Part shown: positions 24,136 to 35,736 of the stretch, one piece after another
How the letters are laid out: the number at the start of each line of letters is the position of its first letter
Numbering within the stretch: the stretch's first letter is position 1
Source: Parascedosporium putredinis
Lineage: Eukaryota; Ascomycota; Sordariomycetes; Microascales; Microascaceae
Length of the DNA: 64,000 nucleotides
Assembly: GCA_949357655.1 (NCBI GenBank)
Contig: CASHTG010000015.1
Location: forward strand, 1,674,001 to 1,738,000
Direction of reading: 5' to 3'
Made by a program: the position numbers and the translations under genes
Notes under the pieces: generated by a model
The model's database searches: none
What the model saw: only the letters and a program-made list of their open reading frames with translations
Told to the model about the DNA's origin: nothing

Positions 24136-26675
24136 ATGGCATCGCCAGAGTACAACAGAGATGTAGAAACCTTTCGGGCCATTGAGTTTCCCATGCTCCA
24201 AGGTGTCTATACACTTTCCTTTTCCGTTCGTCATCGCCGAATAGCAAGCTAATGTTCGACGAGACGACTTGTATCTTGACCATGCCGGAACTACTCTTTA
24301 CCCCAAGTCGCTCATGGAGAGCTTCACTCGAGATATGATGACCAGTCTTCTCGAAATCCACATTCTCTTTCTGCATCTTCCCAGTTATCTGCGTCGCGCA
24401 TAGAGAATGTTCGATTACGCCTTCTCCACTTCCTAGGGGCTGATCCATCTGTGTATGACTTGGTGTTTGTGGCGAATTCCACTTCCGCTGTGAAACTCGT
24501 TACCGAAGCCTTTCGTGCGGTTCCCGGTGGTTTCGCCTACGCCTATCACCAGGCTGCCCACACAAGCATCGTTGGGATACGAGAAGAAGCGGAGCAGAGC
24601 TGTTGTGTTGATGACGGAGCCGTAGAAAACTGGCTCTCGGGATCACACCCTTTGGGAGGTAGCAGCGGAACCCCTCCACTGCCGACCCTATTCGCCTACA
24701 CGGCCCAGTCTCATATGGATGGGCGGCGCTACCCTCTATCTTGGGCGCATAAACTAAAGGCAGCCGCGTCACACGAGTTGTACGTTCTCCTAGACGCCGC
24801 ATCCTTCGCTGCCACGAGTCCCTTGTCCCTCAAAGACGACGAATGTGCACCCGACTTTGTGGCAGTCAGTCTATACAAGATTTTAGGGTTCCCTGACCTA
24901 GGAGCTCTACTCGTGAGGAAATCAGCTTCCCATATCTTTCGCCATCGCAAATACTTTGGCGGCGGAACGGTGGAGATGATCGCATGCGGAAAGGAACAAT
25001 GGCACGTACGAAAAGCGAGTCCCTCCACGAGCAGCTTGAAGATGGCACACTACCTATCCACAACATCATCGCGCTCGACTCTGCACTTGACGTGCATGAA
25101 AAAGATTCGTTTCTATGACGAGCGTCTCTTCTCATACGGCGTACCTTCGTAACCGACTCTTTCACGGCTTGGCGTCCCTCCGGCATTACAACTCCCAGCC
25201 CGTATGTGTGATGTACTCTCCAGACACCCCATATGAAAGTCTGTCCATCGATGCAGGACCCATAGTTGCCTTCAACCTCCGAAGCAGCGGAGGGGAGTGG
25301 GTCAACCTCGGTGAGTTCGAGAAGCTTGCTGGCCTGAAGAAGATTCATGTTCGCACGGGAGGCGTCTGTAGCCCCGGAGGCATAGCTGCGGCTCTCGGCT
25401 TGACGCCCTCAGAGATTAGGAGGAACTACGCGTCTGGCGTTCGGTGTAATGGACATTCCGACTTTGTTACCGAAAAGCCAACCGGCATAATACGAGCTAG
25501 TCTCGGCGCGATGAGTGTCGAGTCTGATGTCGACCGGTTCGTGGACTTTATATCCGACTTTTACTGCCAAAGAGAAGCGCCACCTAAGCCAGAATGCGCA
25601 GCAGAAGCATCAAAGGAAGAGCTGCCAGCTCGTCTCGAAGTAAAAGATATCATAGTCTACCCGATAAAGAGCTGCGGCGGATACCATGTGCCTTCCAATC
25701 TGCCATGGAGAATCAAGCCGGAGGGCCTGGCCTGGGACCGCGAGTGGTGTCTTGTACACGAAGGGACTGGACAGGCACTGGCGCAAAAGCGATACCCAAA
25801 AATGGCGCTCTTAAAACCGACTATCGACTTTACAAGTGATCTCCTGCGGATAACATACCAAGGCGAGAGGCCGAGGGGCGTGCCGGAGACCGTCACTGTT
25901 CCCCTCTCCTGGAGCCCAGGGTCGTTTCCTACTAACACATTCCGTGTCCTGTCCTCCAGAGTCTGCGGAGAAAGAATCACCGCTCAGGCTTACACCTCTC
26001 CAGAAATCACAAACTTTTTTCCAGCATCCTAGGTGTCCCTTGCGTCCTTACACGCTTTCCCTCAGAGGGCCAAGGACGCAATTTGCGTTCTTCAAGAGTG
26101 ATGCCGACAAAGAACCCCCGTCCAACGAGGAGCAAAACCGTTTGCATTCCGGGAACCTTTCCCGACCCACCGAGCCCACCCGAGTCTGACTCGGAACCCT
26201 CGATCCCTCTTCTTCTCTCCAACGAGAGCCCCATACTAGTCGTCCACATGGCCAGCGTTTCTTTCCTGAACGACGTCCTAGCTCTTACGCATAAGCCGGT
26301 CCCCGCCGCGCAATTTCGACCCAACATCATTGTGGGATCCAAGGCAGACACCCCGGCTCTAGCGGCCTTCTCCGAGGAATCATGGAGGGGACTGACGTTT
26401 TCTTCGGTCGGTCGTCCCTCGCCTCGAAAGGGCACCTTGCGTGTCCTGGGAAAATGCTATCGATGCCAGATGGTGTGTGTGGACCAGGACACGGGCGAGC
26501 GAGGAGAGGAGCCCTTTGTGACGCTGGCGCGGACGAGGCGGGTAGGGGAAAGGTGCCATTCGGAATCCATGTTTGTCTGGAGACTCGAGATGAAGAAGAG
26601 GACGGAGCCCCGATCACCATTTCTGTTGCAGATCCTATCCAGGCACTCTTAGGAGGGAAGACAGAGGAGGGCTAG
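24136..26675 (+). CDS. hxB: Molybdenum cofactor sulfurase (HxB/MOCOS)
   Basis: This enzyme transfers sulfur from cysteine to the molybdenum cofactor, activating xanthine dehydrogenase and aldehyde oxidase. The N-terminal PLP-dependent NifS-like domain shows YLDHAGTTLYPKSLMESF, NPHSLSASSQ, VANSTSAVKLVTEAF, the PLP-lysine block SLYKILGFPDLGALLVRK (Lys about 228) and the sulfur-carrying Cys block RTGGVCSPGG (Cys about 392). The C-terminal MOSC domain begins VYPIKSCGGY and includes FRPNIIV and GKCYRCQMVCVDQ. One intron (24203-24263) has a weak donor, GTGTCT. Five single-base losses are inferred near 24353, 25011-25014, 25099-25103, 26015-26020 and 26545-26548. Corrected length is 827 residues, as expected for the fused two-domain enzyme. 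Confidence 0.93.
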
Positions 26676-29600
26676 CATAACGGTGGCTACCACCACTCTT
26701 TATTTTTTTCTTCTTCTTTTTCTGTACCCTCTTTTTTCCTTGGCCGGGCATTCAACATTTGCATAGTGGCCATCACGGGCGCTTGGGGAGTATAAGATGG
26801 AGGCATGGTTCGGGTTTGAATTCAAGGATATCTAGCGAATTTACGTAGAAATGAGAATCGTAGCGGCATCTCAATCTTGTTGCCCAGATACGAAATCCCC
26901 GTCCGACTGCCTCCAATTGCCAGTGTTTGACAGCTGAGTTTGCCAACCCAAAAACCTTGGTGGCGTTGTGACGAGCATTGGGGACACAGATGGCGTGCAC
27001 TTTACACGCGGGCTGCCCCCAGGAGACGCGACCAGCCCTGCTCCGACGCACACGCAAGCGCCGCACCTTCAAAATTCTTGCATGCCTATTTGGCGCGCGG
27101 CCGGGCCGTTCGCCGCGAGAAGTTGAACCGCGAGCTGTCGAACGCCGCCCCATGGATCCCGGGCGGATGTTCGAGGCTTTGTGTTCATTCCTTCCTACGC
27201 GGGTGCGGGCCAGCAGCGCGGTGATTGTTTTGGTGGCATGCGATCGACCTCCTCGGCCTAGTCCGAGACGCTGGCTCCGGAGCAAAGTAGCGGGATGCGC
27301 GACACGAACATGAACGGGGGACACGGCAGTGTACTAAAGATGTCCGCTCGCGTTCGTGGCTTCCCTCACCCTTACTATCGCGCTTATCTCCTTCAGAAAG
27401 GTCGACATTCGTTGAGAAGTTGTGCGGGTCTCCAACCCATCACCGAGATAACGGGGAAGAGGCCCTTCCACAAGCGATATCAGGCAATTAGATATCACGG
27501 CCGGGCTATTAAAGATCACGGTTTACCAGTTCAGCCATACACGTCGGCCGGTCCAGCTGTCACCCAGACCCCCGCACCACCCACCGCCTACCTGCCCCCA
27601 TTGGGTGGCAGGTAGATGGCTGAGCGGGAGGAAACGGGGACCGGGTTGTTCCAAACGCTTCCAAAGTACGGGAGGGGTAAAGAGAAAGAGAAAAAAGGGG
27701 GAAAGAAGTAGGCATCGTGACCCGGTGCCCTTGTTATGCGTTGGAATAGGTAGTTTACCGTCGTGCCAAGGACGAATCAGCGCGGTAGAAGTCAAATATC
27801 GGAGCTGCCCATCGATAGAGTCGGTTGATGGGAACAAAAATAGTTCGTTAACGTCTCAGGCAAACCAAGAGAGAGGAGGCGGCGATTATCGATTAGTGGT
27901 TCACCTAGCCAGGCCAAACAACGACATTTATTTTGCACTCGTGGCATTCATGATCCTCATCTTTAAAAGGAACAACGAATGAGCATCGGGATCAAAGCAA
28001 AAGAAGGGAAGGAGGGGGGATGTTGAACAAGACGTACCCGACGCATCATTCAGATCGTGACCGATGATCTAAGCAGGAAAAGAGACATGGTCGAATGGAA
28101 AACATTCCGTGTGTCCTCACAAGTCCGAACCGAACCTGAGTATTGAGGCGTGTGCCCGTTTGTCTAGAACGACGTACCCTCATTGACATTAGTACAAGTC
28201 GTGAGGCGTACCGGACATCCTGTACTGTGGTCTCCTAACAATTCAAAGAATGCATCTCTATGAAGTCCAAACTAGCGCGCGAAAAAGGGGCAAATTAGTA
28301 CAAATCAACACAGAGGAGGTGCCCCAAGAAGCGAGAAAGAGCGTGCACAAACCCGGACATTGACGCGTTAAGTCGTGACGGAGAAAAAGTCAAGTCGTTG
28401 ATCATCATGATCATGTCGTAAATGCATACATAACCCCTTCTACGAACATCCAAGGTATGCAACATTAGTGGGCAGTTTTACGTCGTACCCAGGACGACGG
28501 CCAAACGGCGAGCGCGCTCATGTTCTCAGCATGAGCATTCGCAGTTCCCGAGGCCAGGCATGCACCACTTTAAAGGGGCTAGCAGGCAGCGAGAGGCCAA
28601 GGAGGAATAAGATGGCCATCACATCAAGCAAGGTCCATCAATCAAGTGAAGGCGACAAGCCTGACCATAGCGCCATCGCAAGATCCTCGACAAGGAGGGG
28701 CTTCCTCGGAGACAGATGGCGCGGGTTCGAGCGGTGCATCGATGTGAGGTGCATGTCGAGAAGGGGCTGTGATTATTGAGGGACGGGTTTCGACGCGACC
28801 CCACAAACTCAAGGTGGTGAGATTCTACGCGGGCCTGTGACGATGTGGGGAAATATATCGACTGCCATTGCGGACATGTCGTCAAAGCCAGGCATGGCGA
28901 TGCAAAGGCACGTTAGGCCGGGCTCGATGGTGCACTTGGGAGCGCGTGATGTCGCATGCTTGCGAGGGCTGGTGATGAAGGAGGAAAATCCGAGGCGAAG
29001 AAAAGTGTCGACAGGGGGTTGAATAAATACATGTGCACCTCTTGGACAACAAGGTTCCGGGTGTACATGTAATTTCCTCGCTCAAACTTGGTGGATTATT
29101 CCATGGACAAATGGCCCAGGCAACCACGCCAAACGCCCAATCTACCGAGTACACGCACATGCCACCGTCTTCCTCTCTCTAAGCCAGGTCCGGACAGCGA
29201 ATCGTACAAGTACGAGGCCCGGCCAGCTTCGCACCCCGGTATCACAAGACCTCCAAGCTCTTTAGACTCCTCTAGGAGTTTTCCTCTAGGAGGAATACTT
29301 GAATGAACAAATAGTATTACTCTTTATACTCGAAGTTCGTCGGACTCTTCAACTAAATAAACAGCCCTGGCTACTTGGCCAAACAATATCCAGTTCTTGT
29401 CGACCTTGAGTGGAAGAGCAGGTGCGACCTAGCAACCTTGAGTCATCTCGCCTCGCGGTATCAACAAAGGGGGTTCTAGGAAAACATTGAACCTTGAAAT
29501 AAATGGACCTTGTGGTGAATAAATATTCTTAGAGAATGAAGACATACTAGACCTGATGATTAGATGATGGGCTTTGTTGCCCAACCTTATCTTTCTCTAT

Positions 29601-31500
29601 CTAGTTCTTTCATAAGCCTGAGCACAATGCAAACAATACGGGAAGCCCTGATTAGGTTACCTAGTGTCAGAAGGTAGAAGTCATCTACGAGTCCTTCGCA
29701 GTCGTCTCTTTCGGAAACCCGTGGAAACAAAGCCGGCGCCGGAGCAAGTTTGCTATATGAACTCATGTCAAGACGTGATCCGCCGTGTTCGGTGAGCTTC
29801 AAGACCTGGCACCCCTCCGCTTATATCACCCATGGCGAATGCCCGCCCACAGCATGTGCATCGAAATTGTCCATTATTCCAAGTGCCATCACGAGCGCGA
29901 GCGGCGCCTCAAAAATGCGTGCTCCAGAAATACCCCGGAAGTTCCTTGCCATTCACCCTTTTTTGGCCGCCTAAGTCCGTTCCAGTTTACCCATGTTCCG
30001 CTCCGAAAGATCCCGGGACCGTTACGATGGTCCGTAAGTGGTGTTCCTCGGAGTGCAAAATGCGCCACGCTAATCGCGCAGAGGAGGGATCCTCGCACCC
30101 GTCGGGTCCAGGGGAGCTTGGCCACACTCCGTCCTCGGGGCATCAAAAGGGGCAAAATCTGAGCCTCCCACGCGCTCCTCTACTCGATGGGCAAGGCGCA
30201 GCCACGGTGCCCGTCCCATCACCTCTCAGCGGTCTATTTAGGGAGATGCCTCGTCTGGAAGATATCACCCGTGATCCCCGAAGAGGGATCATCGACTAAA
30301 ACGGAGGTCGTCCCGTTCGCGCAGGGCCGGCCATCAAAAATCTGGAGAGACAAGTAAGTCTGCAAGCCCTACGACTCCAGGTGAACAACGGAAGAAAGGG
30401 AGGGTGTGGGGCGTGCTGAAGAGGAGAAGAAGCGTGGCAGGAACAGACTTGTCCTTTGTGTGCCGAGATGCTCGAGCAATAGAAACGGGCCAGGCACCAC
30501 ATCAATGGGCCCGTGAAGAGGATGAGACGGGGGAAAATGAACCCAGTATCCCTCATCACAGCAGCTAGCCTTCCCCATTGCCTTAGGCCGATGAGCGAAA
30601 GTGCTTAAGGACTGAGAGGGATCAGAGACTCCGGCCCGGCCAGGGTCCCCAATGCCAGCGCTCTTAGTCCATTATCCCTACGACAGAAAATTAATGTCAG
30701 GAGTAGATCATGGACTGAAGATCTGTGATAGCAAGATTTGTTCTCAATACAACTAGGTTTGTACAATGATAGTTTGAAAAGATAATTAATTTCATGCGCT
30801 AGGCTAAAACGCTCGGAACCAAAAGGGTAAGATGTTGGTGAGATAGGGGTGCTTGTGCGAGAACACGAACGCGATACTTTGCGACCCTTGCGTTGCTCTC
30901 ACAGAACCCCACCTTGCTTAGGCAGAAGGAAGGACGTGGAACGGGGAAGAAAGCTAAATGCTAAACAGTGCTCGCCTTTATGCATTAGGAGGAAAAGGAA
31001 AACTGGGCGTGAAGAAAAGCTACAAGTAGATTCTTCTGCGCACCATCAAAGGCTGGGTCGGGGGAAGGGGACTTCAAGAGTCAAGGGAAACGAGTTGAGA
31101 CACTCGCGCACACGCAACCGGTGAATGAGTCCGCAGGCTAGGAAGTGTAGATATATACACGAGAGGTATGTTTATGAAAAACAACGTAGGAAGACGAAGG
31201 GAGAGCTCAAGGGTAGCGTGACGAAGACGGCCCTATAAAGGATGTCTGCAGCGGCCGCTCTTAAGGAATCCCTACTTTCAAGGGATCGAGCACGAGGCAT
31301 CCAGAGCGCGGGAAACGGGAACGGGAACGGGCATTTGTCGATCCGAAAGGGGGCTACAGACTGGCGTTTTGCTAGCGTCATTGCGTTCACCGTAGATCAC
31401 GGCATCGCAGCGTAAGCAAAAATAGAAAAAAATAGCCAACGTAGTTGGCCAAGTTGGCGCCATCAGCGATCAACTGTGAGTGCTCACTCACTCGTCTCGC
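26676..31500. other. Gene-poor convergent spacer
   Basis: The 4.8 kb between the 3' ends of hxB and the Mpo1-like gene contain no protein I recognise. A T/C-rich stretch at 26697-26740 probably belongs to the hxB 3' region. A GC-rich block near 26770-27330 has long open frames on both strands (183 codons on the minus strand), which is expected by composition. A TACATGTA palindrome lies at 29064. No tRNA box pair was found by eye. Confidence 0.45.
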
Positions 31501-32272
31501 CTACTGCCCCTTCTTGTCCTTGGTGGCCTTGAACTTGGCAATCTCCTTTTGGACAGCCTTTTCGACGCGAGCTTGGAGCTCGGGGCGGTAGCCCAAGAGG
31601 AACAAGAACTCTAGCCAGACGAAGAGGGGGCAAGGAAGAGGGCTTGGAGCAAGTTATCGAGGAGTGCAGGGGCGCGGCCCTCGAAGGCACCATGGCCAAG
31701 GAACTGAGCGAGCCAGCAGACGATGTGGACAGCGAGAGCAACCTTGTTAGTGTTCTCGGGGTCCGCAACCTTGAGGTAGTTGGCGCCGGCCGCGGCGCCG
31801 ACGCACAGGATAGCTAGGACGGTGCCGGCCACGGGTTCAAGGAGAACATAGAGACCACCCCATATGAAGGATGCAAGAGTGCCCAGATTTGGGTCTAGGT
31901 ACGGCACCGAGAGCCACTCCGGAATGTCAAAGAGGGGACCCGTATTTGTTGCCTAAGAACACGTTCAGGACTCGCAAACAGCCAGGGTTTCCACACGCCG
32001 GTCCTTCCGGGAGGGCTGGGGAAGCAGGAGGATATGTGGGAAGGGGGTCTTACGAGGGCAAAGGCAGAGAACAAAATCAAGGGCACACAAATCATGTGAA
32101 TTATCACATTGACTGTGTTATGGTGGTAGGCACCATACTATACAGGACACAAGATCAGTCTCAACCCTAGCGTGAGTGCGGAAATGGTGCTGGCCCCGGG
32201 AAGGGGAGGCCACGAATTGACGAGCTGGGGTAGAATTACGAAAACGAGGTGCTTCTCAAGGTCGAGAGACAT
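31501..32272 (-). CDS. DUF962 / Mpo1-like membrane dioxygenase
   Basis: A homologue of yeast Mpo1 (YGL010W), an ER-membrane Fe(II)-dependent dioxygenase of the DUF962 family that acts in alpha-oxidation of 2-hydroxy fatty acids from phytosphingosine breakdown. Three exons: 32240-32272 (MSLDLEKHLVF), 32054-32137 (starting YGAYHHNTVNVIIHMICVP) and 31501-31952; introns are 31953-32053 and 32138-32239. His residues in GAYHH, IHMI and LAVHIVCWLAQFLGHGAFE are the conserved family positions. Hydrophobic segments FIWGGLYVLLEPVAG and VLAILCVGAAAGANYL suggest several membrane spans. One C appears missing at 31626-31630; restoring it gives LFLAPLFVWLEFLFLLGYRP and a basic C-terminus, 189 residues in total. 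Without it the protein stops within 20 codons. Confidence 0.9.
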
Positions 32273-34113
32273 AGTGAGGTGAAAGACAAGGTAGGTTTTG
32301 GGTAATGATGATATCGGCCGTAGGCTAAAGATGCTGTTATTGCGTTTGGCGTGCTATGTATGCAAGTCCGCCGTGACCGAATCCGGGATCTTGCGAGGCT
32401 ATCCCGGAGCTGGATAGGATTCAAGGTGATGTTCGCTTGCAAAGGATGCTGCAATGGATAAACAAGGTGATTGCTAAAATCTAATTTCTTAAGATGCCAG
32501 GGGATGCAGGAGGAGGGGAAGCTAAAGTGGATGCGGAACGATAAGATTGTTGGGAGTGAGACTCATTCATCGAAGAGAAAAGGAAAGGGAGTCGAGGGGG
32601 AGACTATGAGGTTCAAGGGAGATTTGTTGCCCTTTTGGACTTTGCGTGGGTCTCCCCAGTCTCATCCGCACAAGCAGTTGAGTTGTACTTTTACAAGCCC
32701 TTTCGGCCATCAGGCCGCCAGCTTCACTCGCAAGGGCCAAACGGGGGGACGGAGAGTACACACGAACCAGGTACTGGGACCGGCATGCCACCAAGGAGCT
32801 GTGACTGAATCTCCAAGTACCAATCACACCCAGATCCATCCTTTTTGTCTCCTCCCTCCCCTCAGTGACAGGATCAATCCCACACCTCTCCACACCCCAC
32901 CACCCAGTGAGATCGCGTCAAAGAGTCGCATCTTATGGATCAATCCACATCGGATGTCAGACCCCCAAGTATTAGTGCTTGAGGTTGGGCTGGCCTGATG
33001 GGGCCGTGGCATCGCAGGCGAGAGAGCACGAGGCACGAGCAATTTTTCCCTTGCGCCGTCTTGTCTATAAACCCAGCTCTGAGCCTCGGTGCTTTCAAGC
33101 TTGCGATATGCATTTCCGTAGCGCGCCTTGGCTTAGCTTTCTCCGTTTACCCCAGGTTTAGAGCAAACAAGGGTCTGAAATTTTGTCCTTGAAGCACTCA
33201 AGGGGGAATATCACTGAAGTGGAATCCCTTGCCCCTCTTGGCCTATTTGAAGTGCGCACGATTGTCGAGCTTAATACTGCGAGCGAGCAAAGCTTATTTC
33301 AAGTGTGAGCCTTCCCCAAGATGCCAAAACCCCCGTCCCATCTGAAGTGCCAGAGAGAGCGGATGTAAATTTCATGTGATTCTCCCAGTGGCGCACCTTA
33401 AAAGCTGCATCCTGCCGAGGTCGTTACTGCAGGCAGTGTGCTCGAACAAATAGGCATGATTAGCCCGTCTCCCACTGGCTGGCCCAATTCGAGTGATCCA
33501 GACCTATTGAGGAAACACTGTGTGAAAGACCACCACCAATATTTGCACGGTGCCCCTGAGCGCCACATGGCCAAAAAATCAAAAGTGTGGCTACATGTGT
33601 GGCTGGAGGATGAGCTGGGATTGACTGGAGCAAGCACACGACGGAAATACCCACCAACGATTCTGAATGATGCTCAGCCTTGTTCAAGCTTCGTGATTCA
33701 CTTTGTTTTCGCCGTGCAGTCCCTCGTTCCATCTCTCTTTCACGGCTATAAAAAGAACCTACCCCTGGATTTTTCGGTGAGGGGAGGCTTCCACAGACAA
33801 CTCTTAGGGTCTTCTTCTCTCAGCCGCCGACCCTCCCTTGATACGAGATTTTGCGATCGATCGTCCCCGAGTATCGAACAAATTCGATTTCCGAGTCCCT
33901 TGTCTTTGCCCCTGGACATAACAGCAACCCAGCCGTGCCAACTGTTGCGCCCAAACCCGAGCATCAACCCTCGTCCGCCCAATTGTACATCACTTGTCCA
34001 TTGGCACGACGGGCGATCCGAACACCCCTATTCCCGACCGAGACCGCCTCCTCCCCGAATCCCCTCCCCGCGCTTCTAGACGCGTGCCAACCTTTCTTCC
34101 ACATTCCATCACC
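32273..34113. promoter_or_regulatory. Divergent promoter region of Mpo1-like gene and RPB7
   Basis: This 1.84-kb interval lies between two divergent start codons. The best core-promoter signal is TATAAAAAG at 33747-33755, about 360 bp before the RPB7 start, followed by a pyrimidine-rich leader (33990-34113). Two GGATCAATCC motifs lie at 32871 and 32938. The long open frames (for example 32471-32998) have no recognisable domain. Confidence 0.5.
33747..33755 (+). promoter_or_regulatory. Candidate TATA box for RPB7
   Basis: TATAAAAAG matches the TATA consensus and sits upstream of the pyrimidine-rich leader of RPB7. The long distance to the ATG (about 360 bp) implies a long leader, so the assignment is tentative. 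Confidence 0.4.
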
Positions 34114-34868
34114 ATGTTCTTCCTTTACAATATGGAGCGCAGGGTCACCCTGCATCCATCCTACTTTGGAAGGAACATGAAGGAACTCGTAACCACCAAG
34201 CTCGTCCAAGACGTCGAAGGCACTTGCGCCGGAGATTATTACATCATCGTTATCATGGATGCATTTGATATCTCCGAGGGTCGCATCCTGCCGGGAACTG
34301 GTCTCGCTGAGTTCACAGTTGGGTATCGCGCCGTCGTGTGGCGACCATTCAAGGGCGAGACGGTACGCTTTCAGACGCCTGAGCATCTACGACCGACTGT
34401 CCGGTGTACCGCTGAGCTGACCTTGGGCTGAACTAGGTTGATGCGGTCGTCGCGTCGGTGAACCACCAAGGTTTCTTTGCAAACGCTGGCCCCTTGAAAC
34501 TTTTCGTGTCTGCCCACGTATGTTGCTGCGGCGTTGCTAGGGCCCTTCACCCTAGGATACGGCTTTTTGTGCGCTTTGCTAACGCCCCATCGCTACTTTG
34601 CAGCTTATCCCCAGCGAAATCAAATGGGATCCCAATGCTACACCCCCTCAGTTCACCAACAACGAAGATATGGTCATCGAAAAGAGCACTCAGGTCCGCG
34701 TCAAGATCATCGGCATAAGGAGCGAGGTCGGCGAGATGTGGGCCATTGGAAGCATTAAAGAGGATTACCTAGGGTACGTTTCCACTGTGTTCTTCGCCTC
34801 ACGCCCTTTGTGCACAATCATGACATGCCGACCTAACACTTTACAATAGCTGTCTTCAAGAGAGCTAA
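34114..34868 (+). CDS. RPB7: RNA polymerase II subunit RPB7
   Basis: Rpb7 pairs with Rpb4 to form the stalk of RNA polymerase II, which binds nascent RNA and initiation factors. Four exons (introns 34363-34436, 34518-34603, 34774-34849) join without any frame break to 172 residues, almost the yeast length of 171. The N-terminal tip domain reads MFFLYNMERRVTLHPSYFG, then VEGTCAGDYYIIVIMD and GTGLAEFTVGYRAVVWRPFK. The C-terminal S1/OB domain contains NHQGFFANAGPL, SAHLIPSEIKWDPNATPPQF and MWAIGSIKEDYLGCLQES. The last exon is only 19 bases long including the stop codon, easily missed by gene finders. Intactness here is a useful contrast to the broken neighbours. Confidence 0.96.
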
Positions 34869-35736
34869 GCTCGCTCATCACGCCTGGTAAGTCAAGGGAT
34901 GGCGAGGCCAATTCCCCTCCTCGCCGCCTCAGCATACAGCCACAGGCCACCTCTGGGGTTGCTCCCTGGGCTTTCCCGGGTCCCTCTCAATTCATCATTC
35001 CACACAACAAAGAAAACAACTCTAGGAACGGGCCCTGAGTACTCAAAGTGACCCCTTTACTCGGAGAGTCGCACGAGTTCATGTTTTCCACCAGACCACA
35101 AGCGGCGTGTACCAAGAGTTGCCCGCCACGGTCAGGTCTTCCATTTTTACCAAAGCTGCGTCGATAGTAGTAGATTGCAATGCAAGGCGTTTCGGGTCAT
35201 TCTGCAAGGGTTGGGAAAACATCGTGGCCGCATGGAGTCTCGAACCACACGCAGTAGAGTATGGCGCTTCGGAACTGGTCGATACATTACCTTGCATAGA
35301 CCAGAAAACGGACGGTTAAACAAGACGTAATAGCATAAAAGGAAAAAAAAAGAAGATAAAAGCACAGTTCGAGGCAATATTTCTCTGCCGTCCTCAAAAT
35401 ATCAAACATACCCGATTTCGGAATCCATGTTTGCAAGAGTATCACGGAATTTGTTTTGGTTTCTTTTTGGTATCCTTCCAAGTATATCAAGCGATTGTGT
35501 ATGTCTATCTGCATCATATGTTCATAAACGGCGTGGTCTACTTGTGGTGAGACTGGGCCAGAGATCATTAAATCGTAAAGCACGCAAACTTATTTCCTTC
35601 GACAAAGCCGATTCGCCCCCGCCAAAAAAAGGCGCACAAAGAAAGTGACAAGAAGAACAAAGGAAACGAAACGAAGAAAGGAGGACAGTGAGGTAGGAGT
35701 AGGACCGCCACCGGTTGATATCGATATCACGAAACC
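34869..35736. other. Convergent spacer after RPB7
   Basis: This 868-bp tail-to-tail interval is A-rich between about 35335 and 35400 and contains no recognisable gene. It should hold the 3' ends of RPB7 and of the Cys-rich membrane protein gene. Confidence 0.5.
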
